57,583 nucleotides of DNA, from positions 1 through 57,583 of the forward strand of contig WHUB01000012.1 in NCBI GenBank assembly GCA_009377395.1. The letters run 5' to 3'. The notes below the pieces were generated by a model that did not search any database, had not been told where the DNA came from, and saw only the letters and a program-made list of their open reading frames with translations. This document shows, one piece after another, positions 46,562-53,894 of this stretch. Each line of letters opens with the position of its first letter. The first letter of the stretch is position 1. The position numbers were made by a program, and so were the translations under genes. The DNA is from Actinophytocola sp. (GTDB taxonomy: Bacteria > Actinomycetota > Actinomycetes > Mycobacteriales > Pseudonocardiaceae).

Positions 46562-47275
46562 TCAGCCCGCGATGTCGACGCCGTCGGCGGGCACCGACGG
46601 CGGCGGGCCGGAGTGCAGGCTGCTGCCGGGCGCGAGCCGGGTGATGGCGTCCTCCATGTGCGCGTCGAGCAGCTCCAGCACGCGCCGCTCGTCGCCCGCC
46701 TTCATCGCCTCGATGATCGCGGTGTGCTCGGCGACGCGGTCCTCGGTGCCGGGGTCGGTGCGTTGCAGCGCCGCGAGGCACATCCTGGTCTCGATGAGCA
46801 GCGTGCGGGCCATCCGCACCAGTCTGCGGCTGCCGGACGCCTCCACCAGCGCCTCGTGGAATCGCAGGTCCGCCTCGGGCAGCGCGTTCTGGTCGGACTC
46901 CCCGGCGGCCACCACCATCGCGTCCAGCGCCTCCGTCAGCTCGGTGACCGCGCGCTCGGTGTCACCGCGCATGATCCTGATCGCCGCAGCGCGTTCGATC
47001 GCCGCCCGCGCGGCGTAGACGTCGTAGACGTCGCCGGGCTCGAGGTCGATGACGAACAGTCCCCGGTGCCGCTCGCTGCGCAACAGACCCTCCGAGACCA
47101 GCCGCTGCATCGCCTCGCGCAGCGGCCCGCGCGAGACCTGGAACCGCGCCGCCAGCTCGGCCTCGCCGAGCTGGGCGCCGGGCGGCAGCGCGCCGGTCAT
47201 GATCGCCTCGCGCAGCTGTCTGGCGATGATCGCCGCCGTCGACTCTCGGTTGACCGGCTCGATGTCAGGCAGCAT
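46562..47275 (-). CDS. GntR-family regulator, FadR/FCD subgroup
   Basis: 237 aa. Winged helix-turn-helix at about 10-75: IIARQLREAIMTGALPPGAQLGEAELAARFQVSRGPLREAMQRLVSEGLL. The FCD ligand domain has the metal-site pattern LRFHEALVEASGSRRL, EHTAIIEAMKAGD and LLDAHMEDAI. FCD regulators typically bind carboxylic acids and recognise short palindromes of the TTGT-N-ACAA kind, which fits the ATTGTTGACAAT sites at 43941, 48043 and 48893. It overlaps the upstream racemase-like gene by 11 bases, so it is probably co-transcribed from operator B and feeds back on its own regulon. Confidence 0.9.
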   Translation of the reverse strand: MLPDIEPVNRESTAAIIARQLREAIMTGALPPGAQLGEAELAARFQVSRGPLREAMQRLVSEGLLRSERHRGLFVIDLEPGDVYDVYAARAAIERAAAIRIMRGDTERAVTELTEALDAMVVAAGESDQNALPEADLRFHEALVEASGSRRLVRMARTLLIETRMCLAALQRTDPGTEDRVAEHTAIIEAMKAGDERRVLELLDAHMEDAITRLAPGSSLHSGPPPSVPADGVDIAG

Positions 47276-47993
47276 CGGCGTCTCCGTCGCGGAACAACGC
47301 GCCGATGCCCTCCGCCCGCGTCGGCGCGCCCGCCAGCCGCAGCCCCTCCCAGATGGTCACCTGGTTGGCGGTGAGCACCGGCTTGCCGATGCGCTGTTCC
47401 ATCTGCTCGATCAGCGCGATCGTGCGCATCGCGGTGTCGGGGATCAGCAGTGCGTCGGCCTCGGGGTGGTCCCCTCGGGTGACCAGCTCGGCTACCTCGT
47501 CCGGGTGCAGCCGCCCCACCTCGGCCGCGGTGTCGATACCGGCGCTGGCCAACTGGAGCACGTCGACGCCCTCGGCGGCGAGGAACTCGCGGAACAGCGT
47601 GGCGACGTCGTCCGGGTAGCTGGCGGTGATCGCGACCCGCTTCAGCCCGAGCGCGCGCAGCGCATGGGCGAACGCGAAGGAGGTGCTGGACGCCGGCACC
47701 CCGCTCGTCTTCGCGAGCTTGCCGACCTGCTCGGCGGCGCCGTCGTGGCCGAACACGAAGCTACCGCTCGTGCACGCCCAGACCACCGCGTCGGGGGACA
47801 GCGGCGCGAGCTGCGCGGCACCCTCCGCCAGCCGCTCTTCGCTGCCGAGGTCGAGCAGTTCGGCGACGGCGTGCAGGTCGGTGCCGTAGATGTGGGTCAC
47901 CGACAGCCGGGCCGCGTCGCCGAGCATCCGCTGAGCCAGCGGGTAGTCGTCCTCGGCCGCGTGGTCGGGGTAGATGAAACCGATCGTCTTCAT
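47265..47993 (-). CDS. Asp/Glu racemase-superfamily protein (maleate isomerase/arylmalonate decarboxylase-like), one catalytic Cys
   Basis: 242 aa, two Rossmann-like halves. The first active-site Cys is present (WACTSGSFV, Cys74). The position of the second reads ALLIPDTAMRTI, with Asp186 where isomerases and racemases have Cys, so simple two-cysteine racemisation is not expected. Arylmalonate decarboxylase also works with one Cys, but it keeps the other one. ATG 47993 has AGGAGG 5 bases upstream and is preferred over GTG 47999. Its product overlaps the GntR frame by 11 bases. Operator B lies 48-63 bases upstream. Confidence 0.82.
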   Translation of the reverse strand: MKTIGFIYPDHAAEDDYPLAQRMLGDAARLSVTHIYGTDLHAVAELLDLGSEERLAEGAAQLAPLSPDAVVWACTSGSFVFGHDGAAEQVGKLAKTSGVPASSTSFAFAHALRALGLKRVAITASYPDDVATLFREFLAAEGVDVLQLASAGIDTAAEVGRLHPDEVAELVTRGDHPEADALLIPDTAMRTIALIEQMEQRIGKPVLTANQVTIWEGLRLAGAPTRAEGIGALFRDGDADAA

Positions 47994-48040
47994 CAGCACC
48001 TCCTGCCGCCCCTCGGTGTTACTGAGCGGTTGCTACGTGA

Positions 48041-48056
48041 GGATTGTTGACAATCC
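48041..48056. promoter_or_regulatory. GntR-type operator, copy B (racemase-like gene and gntR)
   Basis: Perfect palindrome GGATTGTTGACAATCC between the two racemase-superfamily genes, 48 bases upstream of the start of the racemase-like/gntR unit. Shares the 12-bp core ATTGTTGACAAT with copies A and C. Confidence 0.75.
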
Positions 48057-48079
48057 TAGTAAAAGATACACCGTTCGGG

Positions 48080-48829
48080 TTAGGCAACCTCGGTGTGCCA
48101 GCTGCCCGGCCCGACGACGGGCAGCCCCATGCGGACCATGCAAGCCCACATCGTGAGCTGGTTGGCGGTGAGCACCGGCTTGCCCAGCCACTGCTCGAGC
48201 GGGTCGATGATGTCGAAGGTGGGCAGGTTGGTGCAGCTGACGAAGATCGCCTCCGCGTCGGGATGGTCGGCCTGGATGATGCGTTCGGCGATGGTGCGGT
48301 AGCTGACCTTCCAGATGCCGCCACCGAGGCCGAGGTGGTCACTGGAGACGGTCTCGACGTCGAGCTCGGCGAGGAAGTCGTGCAGCTTTTTGCTGAGGTC
48401 CTCGACGTAGGGCGTGAGCACGGCGATGCGGCGCAGGTTGAGCTGCTGCAGCACCTCGGCGAGCGCGCCGGAGGTGGTCACCGCGTCGGGTGCGCCGGCA
48501 TCGCAGATGACCTTGCGCAGCTCGCGTTCGCCGTCGACGCCGTTGACGAAGCTGCCCGAGCTGCACAGGTAGGCCACCACCTCCGGCTCGACCGGCAGCA
48601 CGTCGCGGGTGGCGGCCGCGACGTGCCTGGCGTTGCTGACCAGGCTCGCCATGTCGAGGCTGACCGGCACCGGTTCGTAGGGGGTGCGGGCGAGATGGAG
48701 CGAGACCTCGATCGGTACCCAGCGCCAGAGCTCGCGTTCGAGCGCCAGGTCGAACGGTGCGATGATGCCGATGCCGCGCTGGGCGAGCGGCCCTTCGGTG
48801 AAGGACAAGTCCAGTCCGGACAGGTCCAA
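48080..48829 (-). CDS. Asp/Glu racemase-superfamily protein (maleate cis-trans isomerase-like), both catalytic Cys
   Basis: 249 aa. Both active-site cysteines are present: Cys89 in YLCSSGSFVNG and Cys199 in FVSCTNLPTFD. Conserved NARHVAAATRDVL and KPVLTANQLTMWACM blocks complete the maleate isomerase / arylmalonate decarboxylase-like fold. The family isomerises maleate to fumarate or racemises related acids through a 1,1-proton transfer by the two Cys. The reading frame starts at a TTG (48829) behind GGGGGTGAG; the start is uncertain. It is divergent from the 2-hydroxyacid dehydrogenase across operator C and a paralogue of the next gene downstream. Confidence 0.84.
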   Translation of the reverse strand: MDLSGLDLSFTEGPLAQRGIGIIAPFDLALERELWRWVPIEVSLHLARTPYEPVPVSLDMASLVSNARHVAAATRDVLPVEPEVVAYLCSSGSFVNGVDGERELRKVICDAGAPDAVTTSGALAEVLQQLNLRRIAVLTPYVEDLSKKLHDFLAELDVETVSSDHLGLGGGIWKVSYRTIAERIIQADHPDAEAIFVSCTNLPTFDIIDPLEQWLGKPVLTANQLTMWACMVRMGLPVVGPGSWHTEVA

Positions 48830-48890
48830 GGCTCACCCCCTCGTCGTCGGTCGTTGAAGCCGTGTTGCTGACTGCCCCGGGGGATCCCTC

Positions 48891-48925
48891 GGATTGTTGA
48901 CAATCATACGATCAACTTCTACCGT
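48891..48925 (+). promoter_or_regulatory. GntR-type operator, copy C, overlapping the promoter of the 2-hydroxyacid dehydrogenase gene
   Basis: Operator core ATTGTTGACAAT at 48893-48904. Its TTGACA (48897-48902) can serve as a -35 box with TACCGT (48920-48925) exactly 17 bases on. Transcription would begin about at the GTG start codon at 48932, giving a leaderless mRNA. A repressor bound here would block the -35 directly. Confidence 0.65.
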
Positions 48926-48931
48926 GTCAAC

Positions 48932-49933
48932 GTGATGGGAGCCGGTCACCGCGTTGAGAGTGCCCCTGTCGTCGCCGTCCTATGCGGACAGGATCGGCCA
49001 CGCGGCATGGCGCCGGTCGAGAAAGTCGCGACGGTCCGTTACGCCGACGCCGCCGGACTACCGGATGCGCTGCGCGGCGCCGACGCGCTGTTCGTCTGGG
49101 ACTTCCTCTCCACCGCCGTACCCGACGCCTGGCACGCCGCCGACCGGCTGAGCTGGCTGCACATCGCCAGCGCCGGTGTCGACCCGGTGATGTTCCCCGA
49201 GCTGCGTGACAGCGACGTCGTGCTCACCAACTCGCGCGGCGTGTTCGACAACCCCATCGCCGAGTACGTGCTGGGTCTCGTCATCGCGTTCGCCAAGGAC
49301 TTCGCCGGCTCGCTCGACCTGCAACGCGCCGGCACCTGGCGGCACCGCGAGACCGAGCGGGTCGGCGGCAAGCGCGTCCTCGTCGCGGGCACCGGACCGA
49401 TCGGACGAGCCATCGCACGGATGCTCACCGCCGCCGGGCTGTCGGTGGCCGGGGTCGGCAGGCGCGCCCGCGAGGACGACCCGGACTTCGGCACCGTGCA
49501 CGCCTCCGACGAGCTTGCCGAGCATATCGGCTGGGCTGACTACGTCGTCGCCGTCGCCCCGCTGACCGAGCAGACCAAGGGCATGTTCGACCGGCGGGCG
49601 TTCGCCGCGATGAAGCCGACCGCTCGGTTCATCAACGTCGGCAGGGGAGAGCTGGTCGTCACCGAGGACCTGGTCGACGCGCTGCGCGCCGGCGAGCTGG
49701 CCGGGGCCGCGCTCGACGTGTTCGAGACCGAGCCGCTGCCCGCCGAGAGCCCATTGTGGACAATGGACGACGTGTTGCTCTCGCCGCACATGTCCGGCGA
49801 CGTCATAGGGTGGAAGGACACCTTGGTCGAGTTGTTCGTCGCCAACTTCGAGAAGTGGACAGCCGGCGAGCAGCTTGACAACGTCGTCGACAAGAAGCTG
49901 GGCTACGTGCCGACAGGGGCCGGGCCACGATAA
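48932..49933 (+). CDS. D-isomer-specific 2-hydroxyacid dehydrogenase
   Basis: 333 aa NAD(P)-dependent oxidoreductase. Catalytic-domain segment LSWLHIASAGVDPVMFPEL; Rossmann motif VLVAGTGPIGRAIARMLTAAG near 145. The catalytic residues are Arg in INVGRGELVVTEDLV, Glu in DVFETEPLPAESP and His in LLSPHMSGDV. Interconverts a 2-oxoacid and its D-2-hydroxyacid; the substrate is unknown. No ribosome site is visible; GTG 48932 (or ATG 48935) suits a leaderless mRNA from the promoter overlapping operator C. The amidase gene follows by 10 bases, so these two form the right-hand operon. Confidence 0.9.
   Translation: MMGAGHRVESAPVVAVLCGQDRPRGMAPVEKVATVRYADAAGLPDALRGADALFVWDFLSTAVPDAWHAADRLSWLHIASAGVDPVMFPELRDSDVVLTNSRGVFDNPIAEYVLGLVIAFAKDFAGSLDLQRAGTWRHRETERVGGKRVLVAGTGPIGRAIARMLTAAGLSVAGVGRRAREDDPDFGTVHASDELAEHIGWADYVVAVAPLTEQTKGMFDRRAFAAMKPTARFINVGRGELVVTEDLVDALRAGELAGAALDVFETEPLPAESPLWTMDDVLLSPHMSGDVIGWKDTLVELFVANFEKWTAGEQLDNVVDKKLGYVPTGAGPR
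49751..49766. promoter_or_regulatory. Intragenic operator-like palindrome in the 2-hydroxyacid dehydrogenase gene
   Basis: CCATTGTGGACAATGG has perfect 7-bp arms and fits the ATTGT-2-ACAAT operator pattern, about 180 bases before the amidase start. It encodes part of the conserved PLWTMDD segment, using a TTG leucine codon that is uncommon in this GC-rich context. It may be coincidence or a secondary GntR site. Confidence 0.35.
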
Positions 49934-49943
49934 GGAGGAGCGC

Positions 49944-51356
49944 ATGACCGCGAGTGCTGGGACGTTGCTGACGGCGAGCGAGCTCACGGTCGCGTACTCA
50001 CACGGCGCGGTGTCTCCGGTCGAGGCGACGAAGGCGGCACTCGACGCGATCGAGCGCCGCGACGGGGATATCAACGCCTACTGCCTCGTCGATCCCGATC
50101 ACGCGCTCGCGCAGGCGAAGGCGTCCGAGGAGCGCTGGCGCGAAGGCAACCCGATCGGCTGGCTCGACGGCGTGCCCGCCTCGATCAAGGACATGTTCCT
50201 CACCGCGGGCTGGCCGACGCTGCGCGGCTCGCTGTGCGTCGACCGTGACCAGCTGTGGGAGGTCGACAGCCCGGTGACGGCGCGGATGCGCGAGGCGGGC
50301 ATTGTCATCCTCGGCAAGACCACCACGCCGGAGCTCGGCTGGAAGGCCACTACGGACAGCAGGGCCACCGGCGTCACCCGCAACCCGTACGACACCAGCA
50401 AGACCGCCGGCGGTTCCAGCGGCGGCAGCGGGGCCGCCGTCGCGGCGGGGATGGGTGAGCTGTCGGTCGGCACCGACGCGGGCGGCTCGGTGCGCATCCC
50501 CGGCTCGTTCTGCGGCGTGGTCGGGTTCAAGCCGACCTACGGCCGGATCCCGCTGTACCCGGCGAGCCCGTTCGGCGCGCTCGCCCACGCCGGGCCGATG
50601 GCGCGGTCGGTGGACGACATCGCGCTGTACATGGACGTCCTCGCGATGCGCGATCATCGTGACCCCACGGCGCTGGCGCCGCTGACGGCCAGCTACCGCG
50701 AGGCGGTGCGTCGCGAGGTGCAGGGGCTGAACGTGGCGTTCTCGGCCGATTTCGGCTACATCGACGTCGACCCGGAGATCGCCGACCTGACCGCGCGCAC
50801 CGTGCACACGCTGGAGGAGGCGGGGCTGTTCATCGAGAACGCCGACCCCGGCTTCGACGATCCCGCCGACTGCTTCGAGGCGCTCTGGTACACCGGGGCG
50901 GCCAAGTGGCTCAACACCTTCCCGGCAGGGTCCGAGGAGAAGATCGACCGGGGGCTGCGCACGGCGTGGCAGAAGGGCCTGACCTACTCGGCGATGGACT
51001 GGCTCACCGCCGACCAGGCCCGCCGGGAACTCGGCATCCTCATGGGCGAGTTCCACACCCGCTACGACGTGCTCATCACGCCGATGATGCCGATCCGGCC
51101 GTTCGAGGCCGACCACGACGTGCCGCCGGGTGGGCCGTACACCAAGTGGTGGGAGTGGACCCGGTTCAGCTACCCGTTCAACCTCACGCAGCAGCCCGCG
51201 ATCAGCGTGCCGATCGGGTTCACCTCGGACGGGCTACCGGTGGGGCTGCAGATCGTCGGTCCCCGCCACTCCGACGACCTGGTGCTGGCCGTCGCGCGGC
51301 TGGTGCAGGAGGTCCAGCCCTGGCGCACCGGCATCCCAGCAGGCGAGGGACGCTGA
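49944..51356 (+). CDS. Amidase (amidase-signature family)
   Basis: 470 aa. Hydrolyses an amide to acid plus ammonia. Ser-cisSer-Lys machinery visible: Lys in PASIKDMFLTAG (about 80), the glycine/serine loop TAGGSSGGSGAAVAAGM and the nucleophile region GTDAGGSVRIPGSFCGVVGFKPTYGR. The C-terminal part carries NLTQQPAISVPIGFTSDGLPVGLQIVG. It resembles AtzF/GatA-like amidases; the substrate cannot be read from sequence. TAAGGAGGAG precedes the ATG by 3-8 bases. Last gene of the right-hand island operon; it could release the amine or acid that the aminotransferase branch uses. Confidence 0.93.
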   Translation: MTASAGTLLTASELTVAYSHGAVSPVEATKAALDAIERRDGDINAYCLVDPDHALAQAKASEERWREGNPIGWLDGVPASIKDMFLTAGWPTLRGSLCVDRDQLWEVDSPVTARMREAGIVILGKTTTPELGWKATTDSRATGVTRNPYDTSKTAGGSSGGSGAAVAAGMGELSVGTDAGGSVRIPGSFCGVVGFKPTYGRIPLYPASPFGALAHAGPMARSVDDIALYMDVLAMRDHRDPTALAPLTASYREAVRREVQGLNVAFSADFGYIDVDPEIADLTARTVHTLEEAGLFIENADPGFDDPADCFEALWYTGAAKWLNTFPAGSEEKIDRGLRTAWQKGLTYSAMDWLTADQARRELGILMGEFHTRYDVLITPMMPIRPFEADHDVPPGGPYTKWWEWTRFSYPFNLTQQPAISVPIGFTSDGLPVGLQIVGPRHSDDLVLAVARLVQEVQPWRTGIPAGEGR

Positions 51357-51361
51357 GTGGC

Positions 51362-52330
51362 TCACTGAGATGCGCCCAGAACCTCATCGGTGAAGGCGCG
51401 GATCTGGCGTAGTGCGGCCCGGGTCTCCGGCGAGAAGTAGCCGAGCACCGGGAAGGCGTGGACCTGGCCGTGCCAGGCCTGGAGCTTGCACGCTGCCCCG
51501 GCGGCCCACAGCCGTTCGGCCATGACCTCGGCGTCGCAGAGCAGCACCTCGGACTCCGCGGCCATGATCAGAGACGGCGGCATGCCGGTGAGATCCTCGT
51601 CGACCGGCGAGATCGGCGGCCCGTGTCGCTGCGGATCACCCCGCCAGAACTCGGTCAGATCGACGAGCCGGTTCACCGGGATGTAGGTGTCCCGGCGGAA
51701 GTTGGCGTGCGCCCGGCGCGCGGTGGAGTCGATGTCGAGCAGCGGTGACGCCGCCACGATGCCCGCGGGCACCGGCAGCCCGGTGTCGCGGGCGCGCAAC
51801 GCCGTCGCGAAGGCCAGGTAGCCGCCGGCCGAGTCACCGGCGAACACGATCTTGTCGGCGGGCACGCCGTCGTCGAGCAGATGCCGGTACGCGGTGAGAC
51901 AGTCGGCGACCGAGCCCGGGATCGGCGTGTCCGGCAACTGCCGGTAGCCCACCGACAGCGCGGGCAGCCGGGTCGACGACGACAGCGCCGCGATGCCGCG
52001 CCGATGCGTGTTGAGTCCGCAGAAGAAGAACCCGCCGCCGTGGAAGTACAGCACCGCCCCGTCGGTGTGCGGCTGCTCGGCGCGGGCCGAGCGCACCCAC
52101 TCCGCGCCGAAGCCGTCGAGCCGCACCGGAGTGATCGTGGTGTTGCGCGGCGCAGGTGCCCGTGCGGCGAGCCGGTCGAGGCGCTGCAACCGGGCGATGC
52201 TGCCCGGCGAGAGCGTGCCGAGCCGGAACACCGAGTGCCCCGCCGCCCACGACGCCGCGTAGAGCGCGCGCGAGCGGTAGCTCAGTCGCTGCCGCCTCGG
52301 CCCGCTGCCATCTTGTAGCCGCATGCCCAT
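51362..52330 (-). CDS. Alpha/beta hydrolase, hormone-sensitive-lipase-type esterase
   Basis: 322 aa. HSL hallmarks: oxyanion motif LYFHGGGFFFCGLNTH (about 95-110), nucleophile IVFAGDSAGGYLAFA, and the C-terminal His in AWHGQVHAFPVLGYF. The acid residue is expected in the SEVLLCDAE region. The N-terminal 60 residues form the family's cap. Probably hydrolyses short-chain esters, like the mycobacterial Lip proteins. GGAGGG lies 6 bases before ATG 52330. Converges on the amidase with 5 bases between the stops. A link to the catabolic island or to the following acyltransferase is possible but not shown. Confidence 0.9.
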   Translation of the reverse strand: MGMRLQDGSGPRRQRLSYRSRALYAASWAAGHSVFRLGTLSPGSIARLQRLDRLAARAPAPRNTTITPVRLDGFGAEWVRSARAEQPHTDGAVLYFHGGGFFFCGLNTHRRGIAALSSSTRLPALSVGYRQLPDTPIPGSVADCLTAYRHLLDDGVPADKIVFAGDSAGGYLAFATALRARDTGLPVPAGIVAASPLLDIDSTARRAHANFRRDTYIPVNRLVDLTEFWRGDPQRHGPPISPVDEDLTGMPPSLIMAAESEVLLCDAEVMAERLWAAGAACKLQAWHGQVHAFPVLGYFSPETRAALRQIRAFTDEVLGASQ

Positions 52331-52427
52331 GGGTGTCCCTCCAGCGCCGTTGCTGCCGACGGGCTCACAGTATCGACATACCCACGGTATTCGAAATGGA
52401 GGTGCGGCGTGGCGGACCCCGGACGGG

Positions 52428-53792
52428 TCAGTTCGCTCCGGTCGCGGTGGTCAGCTCGGACAGCGCGGTGTCGAGGTGCAGCAGCATCCGCTGTAGGTGC
52501 GGCACGCTGTTGCGACACCCGGTGATGCCGAAGTCCAGCATGCCGTTGTTGCTGGTCAGCGTGATGTTCAACGCCTGCCCGTCGAGGCAGATCGAGGCCG
52601 GATACACGCCGTCGAGCTTGGCCCCGTTGAAGTACATCGGCCGCCTCGGCCCCGGCACGTTCGAGATCACCAGGTTGAACGCGGGCCGAGTGTGGTCGGC
52701 GACCCCGGGAATCGGCGCCAGGCTCAGCGGCGAGACGTTCAACGCCGACAGCAGCAGGACCTGAAGCGGGCTCAACCCGGCGAACAGCCGCTTGCCGCCG
52801 CTCATCGACGCCGCGATCCGGGCCAGCCTGCGCGCCGGGTCCGGCTCGTCCGTCGCGAGGTCGACCAGGATCGCCCCGATGGCGTTGCCGCCCTCCGCCG
52901 CCGCGTCACCGCGCCGCAGCGACACCGGCACCATCGCGGTCAGCGGCGCGGTCGGCAGCGCGCGGTGCTCGATCAGGTAGTCCCGCAGCGCGCCCGCGCA
53001 CGTCGCGAGCACGACGTCGTTGACGGTGCTGCCGGTCGCCCTGGTGATCCGGCGGAACGACTCGATCGGCCACGACTGAGCCGCGAACCGCCGCGCGCCG
53101 CCGATGGAGACGTTGAACATCGTGCGAGGCGCCTGCATAGGCAGCGGCACCGAGTGCTCGCGCATCGCCTCGCTGAGCGCCCTGACCGCCGTCGGCCCGA
53201 ACCCGGCGACGTCGCCCGCCATGGTGGTCATCCGCTGCCACAGCGAGCCGCCGCCGGTGCGGCTCGGCTTCTTGCCCGGCCGCAGCTCCCACGGCGCGTA
53301 ACAGTCCCGCACCGACGGATCGTCCGTCAGCGCGTTCTGCATCAGCCGCAGCGCGGACACGCCGTCGAGCACGGCGTGATGCACCTTGGTGTAGATGGCG
53401 AACCGGTCGTCGGACAGCCCCTCGACGAAGTGCGTCTCCCACAGCGGCCGGTGCCGGTCGAGCAGCGTGCCGTGCCAGCGTGAGGTCAGTTCGAGCAGCT
53501 CCCTGACCCGGCCCGGGCTCGGCAACGCCGAGCGCCGCACGTGGTAGGAGAGGTCCAGCTCGTCGTCCTCGGTCCAGAGCGCCTGCCCCAGCGTGTTGAC
53601 CGGGTTCATCGGCCGCTTGCGGAACAGCCGCGCCGCCTTCGCGCGCTCGATCAGATCCCGATAGATCGACTCGACGTAGTCCTCACCGGCACCGTCCGGT
53701 TTGGTGAACAGCTGCAGCCCGCCGACGTGCATCGGATGTTCCCGAGATTCCATGAGCAGGAACATCGAGTCGGTGACCGGCATCAGCTGCAT
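52428..53792 (-). CDS. Wax ester synthase / diacylglycerol acyltransferase (WS/DGAT)
   Basis: 454 aa. Transfers acyl-CoA to diacylglycerol or a fatty alcohol to make triacylglycerol or wax ester. MQLMPVTDSMFLLMESREHPMHVGG is the canonical start. The catalytic motif HHAVLDGVSAL is at about 138, followed by the PLWETHFVEGL region. The C-terminal half has GSTVNDVVLATCAGALRDYL and the NLVISNVPGPRRPMYFNGAKL motif with the conserved ND and NVPGP. Length typical of mycobacterial Tgs proteins. ATG 53792 has AGGTGG 7 bases upstream. It fits a lipid-storing actinobacterium and the many beta-oxidation genes in the window. Confidence 0.95.
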   Translation of the reverse strand: MQLMPVTDSMFLLMESREHPMHVGGLQLFTKPDGAGEDYVESIYRDLIERAKAARLFRKRPMNPVNTLGQALWTEDDELDLSYHVRRSALPSPGRVRELLELTSRWHGTLLDRHRPLWETHFVEGLSDDRFAIYTKVHHAVLDGVSALRLMQNALTDDPSVRDCYAPWELRPGKKPSRTGGGSLWQRMTTMAGDVAGFGPTAVRALSEAMREHSVPLPMQAPRTMFNVSIGGARRFAAQSWPIESFRRITRATGSTVNDVVLATCAGALRDYLIEHRALPTAPLTAMVPVSLRRGDAAAEGGNAIGAILVDLATDEPDPARRLARIAASMSGGKRLFAGLSPLQVLLLSALNVSPLSLAPIPGVADHTRPAFNLVISNVPGPRRPMYFNGAKLDGVYPASICLDGQALNITLTSNNGMLDFGITGCRNSVPHLQRMLLHLDTALSELTTATGAN

Positions 53793-53894
53793 GGAGGAAC
53801 CACCTTGCGTCTATGAGGAATCTGCTGAAGCGAGACTCCCAATCCTAGTGTCGCTGACGGTCGCTCCGCGTTGCCAGACCGTTACGGCAAGACG

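Noticed and set aside
38798..51356. Ectoine utilisation cluster (eut/doe), suggested by the aminotransferase, semialdehyde dehydrogenase and EutA-like racemase fold
   Set aside because: No ectoine hydrolase (M24-peptidase type) or deacetylase is present, and the amidase, 2-hydroxyacid dehydrogenase and DUF3830 do not fit.
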